Source: CAYOHP01 sp964403795 [NCBI: uncultured bacterium]
GTDB lineage: Bacteria; Muiribacteriota; UBA6191; CAZXTJ01
Direction: 5' to 3'
DNA length: 64,000 nt
NCBI GenBank assembly: GCA_964403795.1
Contig: CAYOHP010000016.1
Location: 15,669-79,668 of the forward strand
The notes under the pieces were generated by a model. It was not told the origin of the DNA and did no database searches. It was given only the letters and a program-made list of their open reading frames with translations. Shown one piece after another: positions 9,305-17,227 of the stretch. Made by a program: the position numbers and the translations under genes. Position 1 is the first letter of the stretch; each line of letters begins with the position of its first letter.

Positions 9305-10699
9305 TCATGCCCGGGCGCCGGAACCCTTCCCGGGCTTCTTGGCGCCCTTGCCGGCGGCGGCCTCGGGGGAGGGGGTCTCGGGTGCCGGCGGGGTCTTGGC
9401 CGCCAGCCGCTGGCGCTCGCAGTGGCACCAGAACTTGTGGATCCCGGTGTAGTGGACGACCTTGGGCGGCCGCTCCTGGGGGATCTTGAAGTGCCGCTCC
9501 AGGTCGGGGACCAGCACCGTGTCCACGAAGGCGTCGGACTCGAAGTACTCGAGGGCCTTCTGGTCGAAGTCCGGATAGTTCTTGGCGTAGAACTCGTGGA
9601 ACTTCTCGGTCTCGAAGTGCTCGTCGGCGATCTTCTCGTAGGCCTTGAGCTTCTCGGTGTAGCTCCAGCCCTCCTTGGCCGCCTTCTCCTTGATCTCGAA
9701 GAACCGGGGCCAGTGGTAGGCGAAGTCGATGCGCTTCTTCTTGTCGGTGACCGCCACGTAGATGAGCCACTTCACCATGGCCTTGACCAGGTCCGGGAAG
9801 TAGAAGTGCAGCGAGGGCAGCATCGAGTCGGGGTAGGCGTTGCAGAAGTCGATCGGGTAGATCGAGTCGTCCTTGCCGATCAGGGCCTCGCAGCTGTTGT
9901 GGTCCCACCCGTAGAAGGCGTTGATGATCTTGCAGAGCGCCGACACCTCCCAGTGCTCCTCGGGGGAGAGCCAGTTGAAGGCCACCGCCTGGTGGGCGTT
10001 CCACATGTAGCGGTCGTGCGGGTATTCCGCCGAGGCGTTGTAGTGCATCGGCATCATCTGGGGGCCGACGCCCACGGTCCGCACGAACTGCCGGTAGTCG
10101 ATGGCCTTCTGGAGGTTCATGGGCTTCTCGCCCGACTCGTCGTAGGCCTTCTGCAGGGCGGCCTGGTCGTCGACCTTGACGACCCCGATCCAGCCGCCGC
10201 CGTCCTGGGGCTTCAGGAACGCCGGGAACCCGACCGCCTCGCCGATCTCCTGCAGGCTGAAGAGCTCGTACTCGTTGAACACCAGGTCGGGGTCGATGGT
10301 CTTGGACTTGCGGAGCTCGGTGTTGTCCTTGGGCGGGATGGCCCAGGTGGCCGGGATCTTCATCCCGAGCTCGAACATCTGCCCGTACCCGGTGTTCTTG
10401 TCGATCGCCTTGAAGCTGATCATGTCGTTCAGCAGGTACACGTAGTGCATCACGATGGCGAAGAACGAGTTGTGGTGCGGGTTCCAGTGGGCGCCCCGGT
10501 TGATGATCACGTCGCAGGTGCTCTTCGCCTCGAGGGTGTCGTAGGGCCGGCAGATGATGCGACGGTGCGAGATCGTGTGCTTCTTGCCCTTGTAGTCGAT
10601 GGCGGGCTTGAGATGGTCGAGCAGCCCTTCGAGCGAGTAGCGGAACGACAGGCTGTTCGGATCCATCACACCGATCACGTGATTGACGGGCTCGGCCAC
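9305..10699 (-). CDS. ATP-grasp-like protein, paralogue A
   Basis: A 464-residue protein with a clear paralogue at 15808-17124; the two share long identical stretches such as HVIGxMDPNxLSFR, NRGAHWNPHHNSFF and NAFYGWDHNSCEALI. Features point to an ATP-grasp fold: a probable nucleotide-binding FLKPQDGGGW (residues 161-170, Lys163 and a Gly-rich loop) and a C-terminal YPIDFCNAYPD (281-291) that resembles the metal-binding Asp/Asn strand. ATP-grasp enzymes form amide or thioester bonds to a carboxylate. The C terminus (430-464) is a Lys/Ala/Pro tail absent from B. GTG is chosen because AAGGAG stands 7 nt upstream and the paralogue starts at the same point. The superfamily call is inference; the substrate is unknown. 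Confidence 0.6.
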   Translation of the reverse strand: MAEPVNHVIGVMDPNSLSFRYSLEGLLDHLKPAIDYKGKKHTISHRRIICRPYDTLEAKSTCDVIINRGAHWNPHHNSFFAIVMHYVYLLNDMISFKAIDKNTGYGQMFELGMKIPATWAIPPKDNTELRKSKTIDPDLVFNEYELFSLQEIGEAVGFPAFLKPQDGGGWIGVVKVDDQAALQKAYDESGEKPMNLQKAIDYRQFVRTVGVGPQMMPMHYNASAEYPHDRYMWNAHQAVAFNWLSPEEHWEVSALCKIINAFYGWDHNSCEALIGKDDSIYPIDFCNAYPDSMLPSLHFYFPDLVKAMVKWLIYVAVTDKKKRIDFAYHWPRFFEIKEKAAKEGWSYTEKLKAYEKIADEHFETEKFHEFYAKNYPDFDQKALEYFESDAFVDTVLVPDLERHFKIPQERPPKVVHYTGIHKFWCHCERQRLAAKTPPAPETPSPEAAAGKGAKKPGKGSGARA

Positions 10700-10746
10700 G
10701 GGGGGACTCCTTGTCGGGGCGCGCCGGCAGCGGCACTTCGCCCGCG

Positions 10747-10776
10747 ACGCTACCACGCATGCAACGGCCGGATCAA
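10747..10776 (-). promoter_or_regulatory. Candidate promoter for ATP-grasp gene A
   Basis: TTGATC (10776-10771), an 18-nt spacer, then TAGCGT (10752-10747) preceded by the extended -10 TGG. This would start transcription about 40 nt before the GTG of the leftward gene. Two half-matching hexamers in GC-rich DNA are suggestive only. Confidence 0.35.
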
Positions 10777-10880
10777 TACGGGCAGGGGGGAAGGCCGCCC
10801 GCCGCGACCCCGTCCTGGAGCGGCTGGACCCGGCCTCCCGGAGCGCCCCGGACGGGTCGGTCCCGGTGGGCCGGTCCGGT

Positions 10881-10909
10881 TTGCAACCAGGCCCGAAATG
10901 GACTACTTC
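10881..10909 (+). promoter_or_regulatory. Weak candidate promoter for the pseudokinase
   Basis: TTGCAA (10881-10886), a 17-nt spacer and TACTTC (10904-10909). Transcription would start near 10916, leaving room for the GGGAGGAG site at 10926-10933 before the ATG at 10945. The -10 match is poor. Confidence 0.25.
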
Positions 10910-10944
10910 CAGAGGGATACCGTTTGGGAGGAGCGCGCCCCTCC

Positions 10945-13842
10945 ATGGACTCCGGTCCGCCCCCGATCTTCCTGGCTTCCGGGACCTGGCTCTCCCGGTT
11001 CCTGGTGCTCGACCCCCTCGAGGGGATGGTCGGGCGCTGCCAGGGCGCCTCCACCTGGTTGGGGCTCGACCGGGAGCGGCGCGATCTGGTGGCCCTGGTC
11101 ACGGTGCCGGCCCATGGATGGTCCGAGGAGCGCTTCCTGGCCGAGTGCGAGGCGATCCGGGCCAGCGTGAGCCCCCACCTGCAGCGCCTGGTGGCGGCCG
11201 GGGAGTCGGAAGGCCACCTGTTCGCGGCCTGGACCTGGGTGGCGGGTATCGACCTTCCTCGGATCCTCCTGGGAGGGGCGCTGCCGCCGGCGGCCGCGGC
11301 CCGGAGCGCGGCCGGCCTGGTCGCCTCGGTGGCCGACCTCCATGCCCGTGGCCTGCTGCACGGCAACCTGGCTCCCGAGAACGTGGTCTTCGGGCCCGAC
11401 GGCGAGATCCGCCTGCTCGGGTTCGTCCCGTCCGGCAGGATCGGCCCCGGCCCGGGGGCCGAACCCGAGGCCGCGGCCCGCTTCCGGGCACCCGAGGACG
11501 CGCCGGGCAGCCTTCCCACCCCACGGAGCGAGGTCTTCTCGCTGGCGGCGATCGTGCACGCCCTCCTCTCCGGGAGGACGCTCCTGCCCAAGGGGGGTGC
11601 CGAGGAACGGCGCCGGTTCCTGCAAGCCCTGGCGAGCGAGCCGGCCTGCCAGGCGGAGGCGATGGCGGGAGTCCCCAGCCCGGTGGTCGGGGCCCTGTTG
11701 GCGGCCCTGCACCCGGATCCGGCCCGGCGCCCGGCCTCGGCGGTGGAGCTGGCCGGGAGCGTGGGGCCCAAGCTGGGGACCGGGACCGGTGCGCCGGCCG
11801 CCACCGGCCTGCTGCCGCGTCTGGTGCTTCCCGCCCGGGACCACCGTACCCATCTGCTGCGCACCGCCCGCAGCGCCCTGGAAGGGGGTTCCAGCCTGCC
11901 GGCCGCGGCCCGGCTGGCGGTGATGGCCCGCCTCTCGCCCCAGCCGGCCGAGGCCGTCGAGATGGCCAGGCTGCTCGAGGGTTGCCTGTGGACCACCTTC
12001 GACCCCTGTCCCGACGAGGCCGGGCGGAGGGCCCGGGTCGGGCTCTGTCTGCTGGTGCTCGATGCCGCCTCCCGGGCCCAGGCCCAGGATCTGGCGGTGC
12101 TGGCGCGCCGCCGGCTGGCCCGCTTCGTGGCGCCGGGTTCCGACGTGGCCGAACTCCTGGTCCCGGAACCGACCCTCGAGGCCGCGGCCCAGATCCGGAC
12201 CCGGCTCACCCGGGTGGTGGCCTCGGACGCCGGGCGCACCGATGCCCTGCTGGGGATCGCCTGCCTCGACCCCGGCCTGGTGCGTTCGACCCACACTCCG
12301 CTCCCGCTCTTCCTCGCCGACCTGTGCCGGAGGCAGGGGCTGCCGGGTGTGGCCCTCCACCACGCGGCCCGGGAGGCGACCAGCGAGGGCGTGGCCCGGG
12401 CCCTGTTGCCGATCCTGGGCGAGCTCCTGGCGGCCCTCCAGGGCGAGGACCCGGCCGAGGTTCCTTCCCCTCCCTCGGCTCCGCCTCCGGGCGACGGAGC
12501 CCAGGGGCGCGACCGGGTCGAGCCTGCCCGGCCACCGGCCGCGACCGCTTCCCCGCTCGCGTCGGAGGCTCCCCGGGGACCGCCCGGTCTGGACCCGGGC
12601 CCCGCCGCCAAGCCCCGCGATCCGGGCCTCGAGGACGGTCTCGTGGCGGTGGCGGACGAACTCGAGGGAGGGCGCCTGGGGGCGGCGGTCGAGGGCCTCG
12701 CCGACCTGGCGGGCCGGGGCGCCTTCGAGGACCCCGAGACCTTCCCGGTGGTGACCCAGCTGGTCTGGGACGCCCTCTGGTTGGCGCTGGTCCCGGGACC
12801 GCTCACCCTGCGGCGCGACCGGGCCCTTGAGGCCCTGCTCCCGGTGCTCCGGGACAAGGGTCCCCTGGAGGCGGTGCCGCTCTGCGAGCGTGTCCTGGTG
12901 GCGATCCTCCCCGAGGACGAGGGGCCGGAACGGGTCGACGCCCTGCTCGCGCGCTACCCCGACTCGATCCCGCTCCTCCAGGTGGCGAGCCGTCGGGCGG
13001 CCCAGCGGGGCGAGGACCGGGCCTGGGCCTCGATCCTGGCCACGGCCGGGGAGACCTTCCTGGCCCAGGGCGAACCCTCGCTGGCGGCCCGCATGTTCAT
13101 GGCGGTCAAGGCCATCGAGCCCGACCATCCGGCCGCCGCCTCCGGCATGCAGGGAGTGTTCGAGCTGGGCGAAAGGCTGGTCCAGGACGGGGCGCGCTTT
13201 CGCGCCGTGGAGGCCCGGATCCAGGCCTCGGAGTTCGTGGGCGAGGCCCTGATCCACTGCCGCGGCTTTCTGGCCATGCACCCCCACTTCCTGCCGGCCC
13301 TGGAGCGCACCGCCGAGCTCCACGTCTCCGACGGCAACCGAACCGAGGCCGCCCGCCTCTACCTCGAGCTGGCCCGCCGCTGCCTGCTCCGGGACGAGGA
13401 GCGGGCCGCGGTCGGCTACCTGCACAAGGTGCTGACCCACGACCTCGACAACCCGGAGGCCATGCTCTGGCTGGCCACCCGGGAGCGCTTGCCGGTCGAC
13501 GCCCCGCGCCAGGTGAAGAAGCTGAAGGTCTGGATCCTGGAGCGGGAAGGCCTCGAGGAGGCGGTCCGCCACCAGCTCTCCCAGTGGCTCTCGGGGGGGC
13601 CCGAGGACTTCGCCACCCTGACCGCCCTGGTGGCCTCGTCGCGCCGCAGCGGCAAGGATCCGAGCGCCTACCTGGCGGCCCAGGGCAAGCTGGCGCTCCG
13701 CCAGGGCGAGGCCCGGCTGGCCCGGGATTGCCTGCTCTCGGCGCTCGAGTCGGCCGAGGACCGGCCCCGGCTGGTACAGGAGCTGATCGAGATCCCCGAG
13801 GTCCGGGGCCTGCTCCCGGCTTCGGCGCTGCTCGGGAACTGA
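10945..13842 (+). CDS. Large pseudokinase with helical-repeat C terminus
   Basis: A 965-residue protein whose first 270 residues keep the outline of a Ser/Thr protein kinase but not its chemistry. The beta-3 lysine is missing (LVALVTVPAHG), the catalytic HRD is HGN (residues 139-141, in HGNLAPEN) and the DFG is LGF (158-160). It should therefore bind partners, not phosphorylate. Residues about 270-620 are Ala/Leu-rich with a low-complexity Pro/Ala linker near 510-560; from about 620 onward helical pairs resemble TPR or HEAT-like repeats (for example ALERTAELHVSDGNRTEAARLY). GGGAGGAG precedes the ATG. A phosphotransferase-like gene follows 10 bp downstream, so the two are probably co-expressed. 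Confidence 0.75.
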   Translation: MDSGPPPIFLASGTWLSRFLVLDPLEGMVGRCQGASTWLGLDRERRDLVALVTVPAHGWSEERFLAECEAIRASVSPHLQRLVAAGESEGHLFAAWTWVAGIDLPRILLGGALPPAAAARSAAGLVASVADLHARGLLHGNLAPENVVFGPDGEIRLLGFVPSGRIGPGPGAEPEAAARFRAPEDAPGSLPTPRSEVFSLAAIVHALLSGRTLLPKGGAEERRRFLQALASEPACQAEAMAGVPSPVVGALLAALHPDPARRPASAVELAGSVGPKLGTGTGAPAATGLLPRLVLPARDHRTHLLRTARSALEGGSSLPAAARLAVMARLSPQPAEAVEMARLLEGCLWTTFDPCPDEAGRRARVGLCLLVLDAASRAQAQDLAVLARRRLARFVAPGSDVAELLVPEPTLEAAAQIRTRLTRVVASDAGRTDALLGIACLDPGLVRSTHTPLPLFLADLCRRQGLPGVALHHAAREATSEGVARALLPILGELLAALQGEDPAEVPSPPSAPPPGDGAQGRDRVEPARPPAATASPLASEAPRGPPGLDPGPAAKPRDPGLEDGLVAVADELEGGRLGAAVEGLADLAGRGAFEDPETFPVVTQLVWDALWLALVPGPLTLRRDRALEALLPVLRDKGPLEAVPLCERVLVAILPEDEGPERVDALLARYPDSIPLLQVASRRAAQRGEDRAWASILATAGETFLAQGEPSLAARMFMAVKAIEPDHPAAASGMQGVFELGERLVQDGARFRAVEARIQASEFVGEALIHCRGFLAMHPHFLPALERTAELHVSDGNRTEAARLYLELARRCLLRDEERAAVGYLHKVLTHDLDNPEAMLWLATRERLPVDAPRQVKKLKVWILEREGLEEAVRHQLSQWLSGGPEDFATLTALVASSRRSGKDPSAYLAAQGKLALRQGEARLARDCLLSALESAEDRPRLVQELIEIPEVRGLLPASALLGN

Positions 13843-13852
13843 CCCCGACCTC

Positions 13853-14782
13853 ATGCCGATGGCTCCGGACCCGAAGCCCGGCCCCGATCGCGAGACCCTG
13901 GCGCGGGTGACCGCCCTGGTGGGGCGTCCGGTCCTCGGTTTCCGGGTACCCGCGGGCGGCCATACCGTGGCCCGGCGCTGGGTGCTCCAGCTCGAAGGGG
14001 GCGGCACGGTCTTCGTGAAGCGAGCGGTGGAGGATCACACCGATCGCTGGCTCGCCCGGGAGGCCCGGGTCTACCAGGCGGCGGAAGGCTGCCCGGCGCT
14101 CCCCCGGATGCTCGGCTGGGACCCCCGTCCGGGAGCTTCGCTCCTGGTGCTGGAAGATCTGGGGAACGGCAGATCCCCGCCTCCCTGGACCCGGGATCGT
14201 CTGGAGGCCCTCGAGGTCGGGCTCGCCGCCCTGGCCGCGGTGGACCCCGGGCGACTCTCCGGCCTGCCGACGCCGTCGACCCCGCCCGGATGGGAGATCG
14301 TGGCCGCCGACATCCGGCCCTTCCTGGCCCTGGGGATGGCGAGCGAGAGCTGGCTGAGGGCCAACATCCAGACCCTCTACCGGGCCGAGAAGCGCCTCGA
14401 CCTCGGCGGGGGCGCCCTGGTCCACCGGGACCTCCGCTCGGACAACCTGGTGTTCCTGGCCGGGAGGTGCCGGATCTTCGACTGGGAGCACGGCTCCCGC
14501 GGGGATCCCCGTTTCGACCGGGTGCTCATGGCCCCGGCCCTGGCGCTGGAAGGAGGTCCGACGCCCGACGAGTGGGTGGCGGGCCTTCCCCGCCAGGGGC
14601 TGCCCGAGATGGTCGCCTACCTGGCCGGGTTCCTGGCGGCCCGGGCCGGGCTCCCGGAGCCGGGCCTGGCCCCGGGCTCCCGGGCCATCCAGAAGGCCCA
14701 GCTCGGGGTGGCGCTCCCCTGGGCCTGCCGGGTACTGGGGATACCCGAGCCGGTCAACCCCGGACGCGGTCCCCGTCCGTGA
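13853..14782 (+). CDS. Aminoglycoside phosphotransferase (APH)-family kinase
   Basis: A 309-residue small-molecule-kinase-fold protein. VHRDLRSDNLVF contains the APH catalytic Brenner-type motif (HxDxxxxN) and IFDWEHGSRGDP the metal-binding Asp; the upstream VFVKRAVED supplies the ATP-contacting Lys. Members phosphorylate sugars, choline, antibiotics or other alcohols, and substrate cannot be read from sequence. It lies 10 bp after the pseudokinase gene on the same strand. Its 3' end overlaps the convergent S51-like gene by 29 bp. An antibiotic-resistance function is not implied; with an NRPS locus nearby, modification or self-protection is one possibility. Confidence 0.75.
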   Translation: MPMAPDPKPGPDRETLARVTALVGRPVLGFRVPAGGHTVARRWVLQLEGGGTVFVKRAVEDHTDRWLAREARVYQAAEGCPALPRMLGWDPRPGASLLVLEDLGNGRSPPPWTRDRLEALEVGLAALAAVDPGRLSGLPTPSTPPGWEIVAADIRPFLALGMASESWLRANIQTLYRAEKRLDLGGGALVHRDLRSDNLVFLAGRCRIFDWEHGSRGDPRFDRVLMAPALALEGGPTPDEWVAGLPRQGLPEMVAYLAGFLAARAGLPEPGLAPGSRAIQKAQLGVALPWACRVLGIPEPVNPGRGPRP

Positions 14783-15683
14783 GGTAGCGGAGCTCGCCGG
14801 TGCCGTCGATCCAGGCGGCCTTGCGGCGGTGGTTCAGGCCCCGGAAGGTGACCGTCCGCTTTCCCTGGGGGCTGGTGGACGAGACCAGGGCCGTCCCGTT
14901 GGGGATCCCCACGTGGGTCAGGTTCGGGAGCATCTTCGAGAGGTGCCGGAGGTGGATCTCCCGGTACTGGAACTGCTCGCCGTAGTGGGGATTGGCGGTG
15001 ATCCCGGGGGTCAGGGCGAAGCCCTCGGCCTGCTCCATCCAGAGGGCCTCCTCCATGAAGGCCTGCTGCTCCTCGTCGAGCTCCTGCTCGGCGGCCAGGC
15101 GGGCCCGGATGCCTTCCACGAACTCCTCGGCATCCTCCCGCTCCAGGCAACCCCGGAGCTCGCGCTCCATCTCGGCCCGGCGGCTCTCCGGCATCGAGAT
15201 GTGGTCGAGCAGGGAGAGTTGGGTGAGCAGGTCTTCCCCCACGAAAGGGAGGTAGTAGCCGACCGAGAGGGCCAGCGACCCGGCCGAGTACCCGAGGAAG
15301 TGGATCCCCCGCTCGTGCAGGACCCGGAACCGCTGGGGCAGGCCCATGCGCTTCATCAGGTGGATGAAGGGCTCCGGGAAGCCGGACCCCAGCACCACCA
15401 CGTGCGCCTCTTCCAGCCACTCGAAGATCTCGGCGCTGTTCTGCGGCCAGCGCGGGGGCATGAGCTGGACGGAGCGGATCCAGCCCTTGGTCATGCTCCC
15501 GTAGATGCGCTTGAACAGCGCCATGTCGCCGGTCTCCGGCGGCATGTGGTGGAAGGGGAAGAACAGGACGTTGACGTCCCCGAGCTGGAGCGAGTCGAAG
15601 AGATCGGCCTCGAAGAAGGCGGAACCCTCCTCGCCGGGATGGCCCGACCCGAACTGGATCACATGCCCGGGCCTGGAGGCCAT
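14754..15683 (-). CDS. Peptidase S51 / cyanophycinase-like hydrolase
   Basis: A 309-residue protein with the class I glutamine-amidotransferase-like fold of dipeptidase E and cyanophycinase. The nucleophile elbow is FLGYSAGSLAL with Ser133, preceded by the typical VVVLGSGFPEPF strand-loop, and NPHYGEQ gives a candidate catalytic His. The family cleaves Asp-containing peptides (aspartyl dipeptides, cyanophycin, beta-aspartyl bonds). It follows ATP-grasp gene B on the same strand after 124 bp, an arrangement recalling cyanophycin synthetase/cyanophycinase pairs, though gene B is not a cyanophycin synthetase. It is longer than peptidase E (about 230 residues). Actual substrate unknown. Confidence 0.65.
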   Translation of the reverse strand: MASRPGHVIQFGSGHPGEEGSAFFEADLFDSLQLGDVNVLFFPFHHMPPETGDMALFKRIYGSMTKGWIRSVQLMPPRWPQNSAEIFEWLEEAHVVVLGSGFPEPFIHLMKRMGLPQRFRVLHERGIHFLGYSAGSLALSVGYYLPFVGEDLLTQLSLLDHISMPESRRAEMERELRGCLEREDAEEFVEGIRARLAAEQELDEEQQAFMEEALWMEQAEGFALTPGITANPHYGEQFQYREIHLRHLSKMLPNLTHVGIPNGTALVSSTSPQGKRTVTFRGLNHRRKAAWIDGTGELRYLTDGDRVRG

Positions 15684-15807
15684 CTCGTCCTCACTCCCGC
15701 CCCGTTCCTCTGCAGCTCGCCCGCAAGGGGCTCGCTCGCTGCCAGGCGTCGCCTTCGCTGCTTCCCCGGGGTGAACCCGGGGCGCTCCGGCGGCGCCTGA
15801 CCCATGA

Positions 15808-17124
15808 CTAATTCGCGTCGAGGCCGAGCCGGCTCTTCTCGCAGTGCAGCCAGTAGGCGTGGATGCCCTTGTAGTGCGCCACCTTGCGGGGCTGCTCGTG
15901 GGGGATCTTGAAGTACTGGCGGACCTGCTCCTCGATCACCCGCATGAAGTTGTCGCTGGCGAAGAACTCGTAGGCGGCCCGGTCGAACCGCGCCAGGTGG
16001 TTCTTCTCGAAGTCCCGGAATTCCTCGGTCGAGAAGTGCTCGTCGGCGAGCTTCTCGTAGGCGTCGAGGGCCTGCTGGTAGGAGAGCTTCCCGGCCGCCT
16101 TGTCGTGGGCGATCCGGAAGTAGCGGTCCCAGTCGTAGGCGAAGTCGAGCGGCTTCTTCTTGCCGGTGACCACGATGAAGAGGAACCACTTCACCATCGC
16201 CTTGACCAGCTCCGGGAACCAGAAGTGGAGCGACACCAGGTTCGAGTCCGGGTAGGCGTTGCAGTAGTCGATCGGCCAGATGGTCCCGTCGGCCTTGTCG
16301 ATCAGCGCCTCGCAGGAGTTGTGGTCCCACCCGTAGAAGGCGTTGATGATCTTGCCGATCTGGCGGACCTCCTTGTACTCGGCCGGGGTCAGGAAGTTCT
16401 GCTGCACCGCCACCGTCTCGGAGCGCAGGTAGCGGTCGTGGGAGTGTTCCGCCGAGGCGTTGTAGTGCATCGGGAACATCTGGGGCCCGACCCCCACGGT
16501 GCGCACGAACTCCCGGTAGTCGACGGCGGCCTGGAGGTTCATCGGCCGGTCCCCGGAGGCGTGGTACTTCTTGTAGAGATCGGCCTCGTCGTCGACCTTC
16601 TCGACGCCCACCCAGCCGCCGCCGTCCTGGGGCTTCAGGAACGCCGGGTAGCCCACGTGCTCGCCCATCTCCGAGAGGTCGAAGGGCTCGTACTCCGAGA
16701 AGATCAGCGACCGCTCGAGGTCGGTCTTGTTCTTCTTCAGTTCCTCGTTGTCGAACTGGGGGAGCGCCACCGTCTTGGGGATGTGGAGCCCGAACTGGTG
16801 CATGTGGTTGTAGGCGGTGTTCTTGATGATCCCCTTCAACGAGATCATGTCGTTGAGCAGGTAGGTCTTGTCCCGCATCATGAAGAAGCTGTTGTGGTGC
16901 GGGTTCCAGTGGGCGCCCCGGTTGAGGATCAGGTCGCAGGTGGTCTGGGCCCCCAGGGTGTTGTAGGGGCGGCACATGATCCGGCGGGTGATCACCTTGT
17001 GGGTCTTGCCCTTGTAGGTGATGCGGGGCTGGAGGTAGGCGATCAGCTTCTCGATCGCGACCCGGAAGCTGAGCCCGTTGGGGTCCATGATCCCGATCAC
17101 ATGCGAGACGACGCCTTCTTCCAT
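15808..17124 (-). CDS. ATP-grasp-like protein, paralogue B
   Basis: A 438-residue paralogue of the protein at 9305-10699. It keeps the same landmarks: N-terminal HVIGIMDPNGLSFR, the basic RRIMCRPYN segment, FLKPQDGGGWVGVEKVDD (probable ATP-binding loop) and IWPIDYCNAYPDS (probable metal-binding strand). It lacks the Lys-rich tail of paralogue A. The chosen ATG aligns with the start of A; an upstream in-frame ATG lies in sequence that looks non-coding. It is divergent from the FAAL-P450 gene (103 bp between starts) and upstream of the S51-like gene. Two copies flanking a pseudokinase suggest two related ligation steps or an alternative heterodimer. Superfamily assignment is inference from motifs. 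Confidence 0.6.
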   Translation of the reverse strand: MEEGVVSHVIGIMDPNGLSFRVAIEKLIAYLQPRITYKGKTHKVITRRIMCRPYNTLGAQTTCDLILNRGAHWNPHHNSFFMMRDKTYLLNDMISLKGIIKNTAYNHMHQFGLHIPKTVALPQFDNEELKKNKTDLERSLIFSEYEPFDLSEMGEHVGYPAFLKPQDGGGWVGVEKVDDEADLYKKYHASGDRPMNLQAAVDYREFVRTVGVGPQMFPMHYNASAEHSHDRYLRSETVAVQQNFLTPAEYKEVRQIGKIINAFYGWDHNSCEALIDKADGTIWPIDYCNAYPDSNLVSLHFWFPELVKAMVKWFLFIVVTGKKKPLDFAYDWDRYFRIAHDKAAGKLSYQQALDAYEKLADEHFSTEEFRDFEKNHLARFDRAAYEFFASDNFMRVIEEQVRQYFKIPHEQPRKVAHYKGIHAYWLHCEKSRLGLDAN

Positions 17125-17227
17125 GGGGGCTGCCTTTCGTCGGAGAATGGGGCGGTCCGATCCGGACCGGCCCGGAGCGTATCCTAAGGCCATGGAGACC
17201 CCCGGTGCAAAGGGGGCGAGGAGAGGC

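Noticed and set aside
10903-14007. 1034-codon minus-strand frame opposite the pseudokinase
   Set aside because: Composition (Gly, Arg, Gln, Pro) matches a codon-position shadow; the plus strand has kinase-fold motifs and a good ribosome site.
13853-14782. Antibiotic resistance gene call for the APH-family kinase
   Set aside because: Only fold-level motifs are present; family members act on many substrates and nothing points to an antibiotic.
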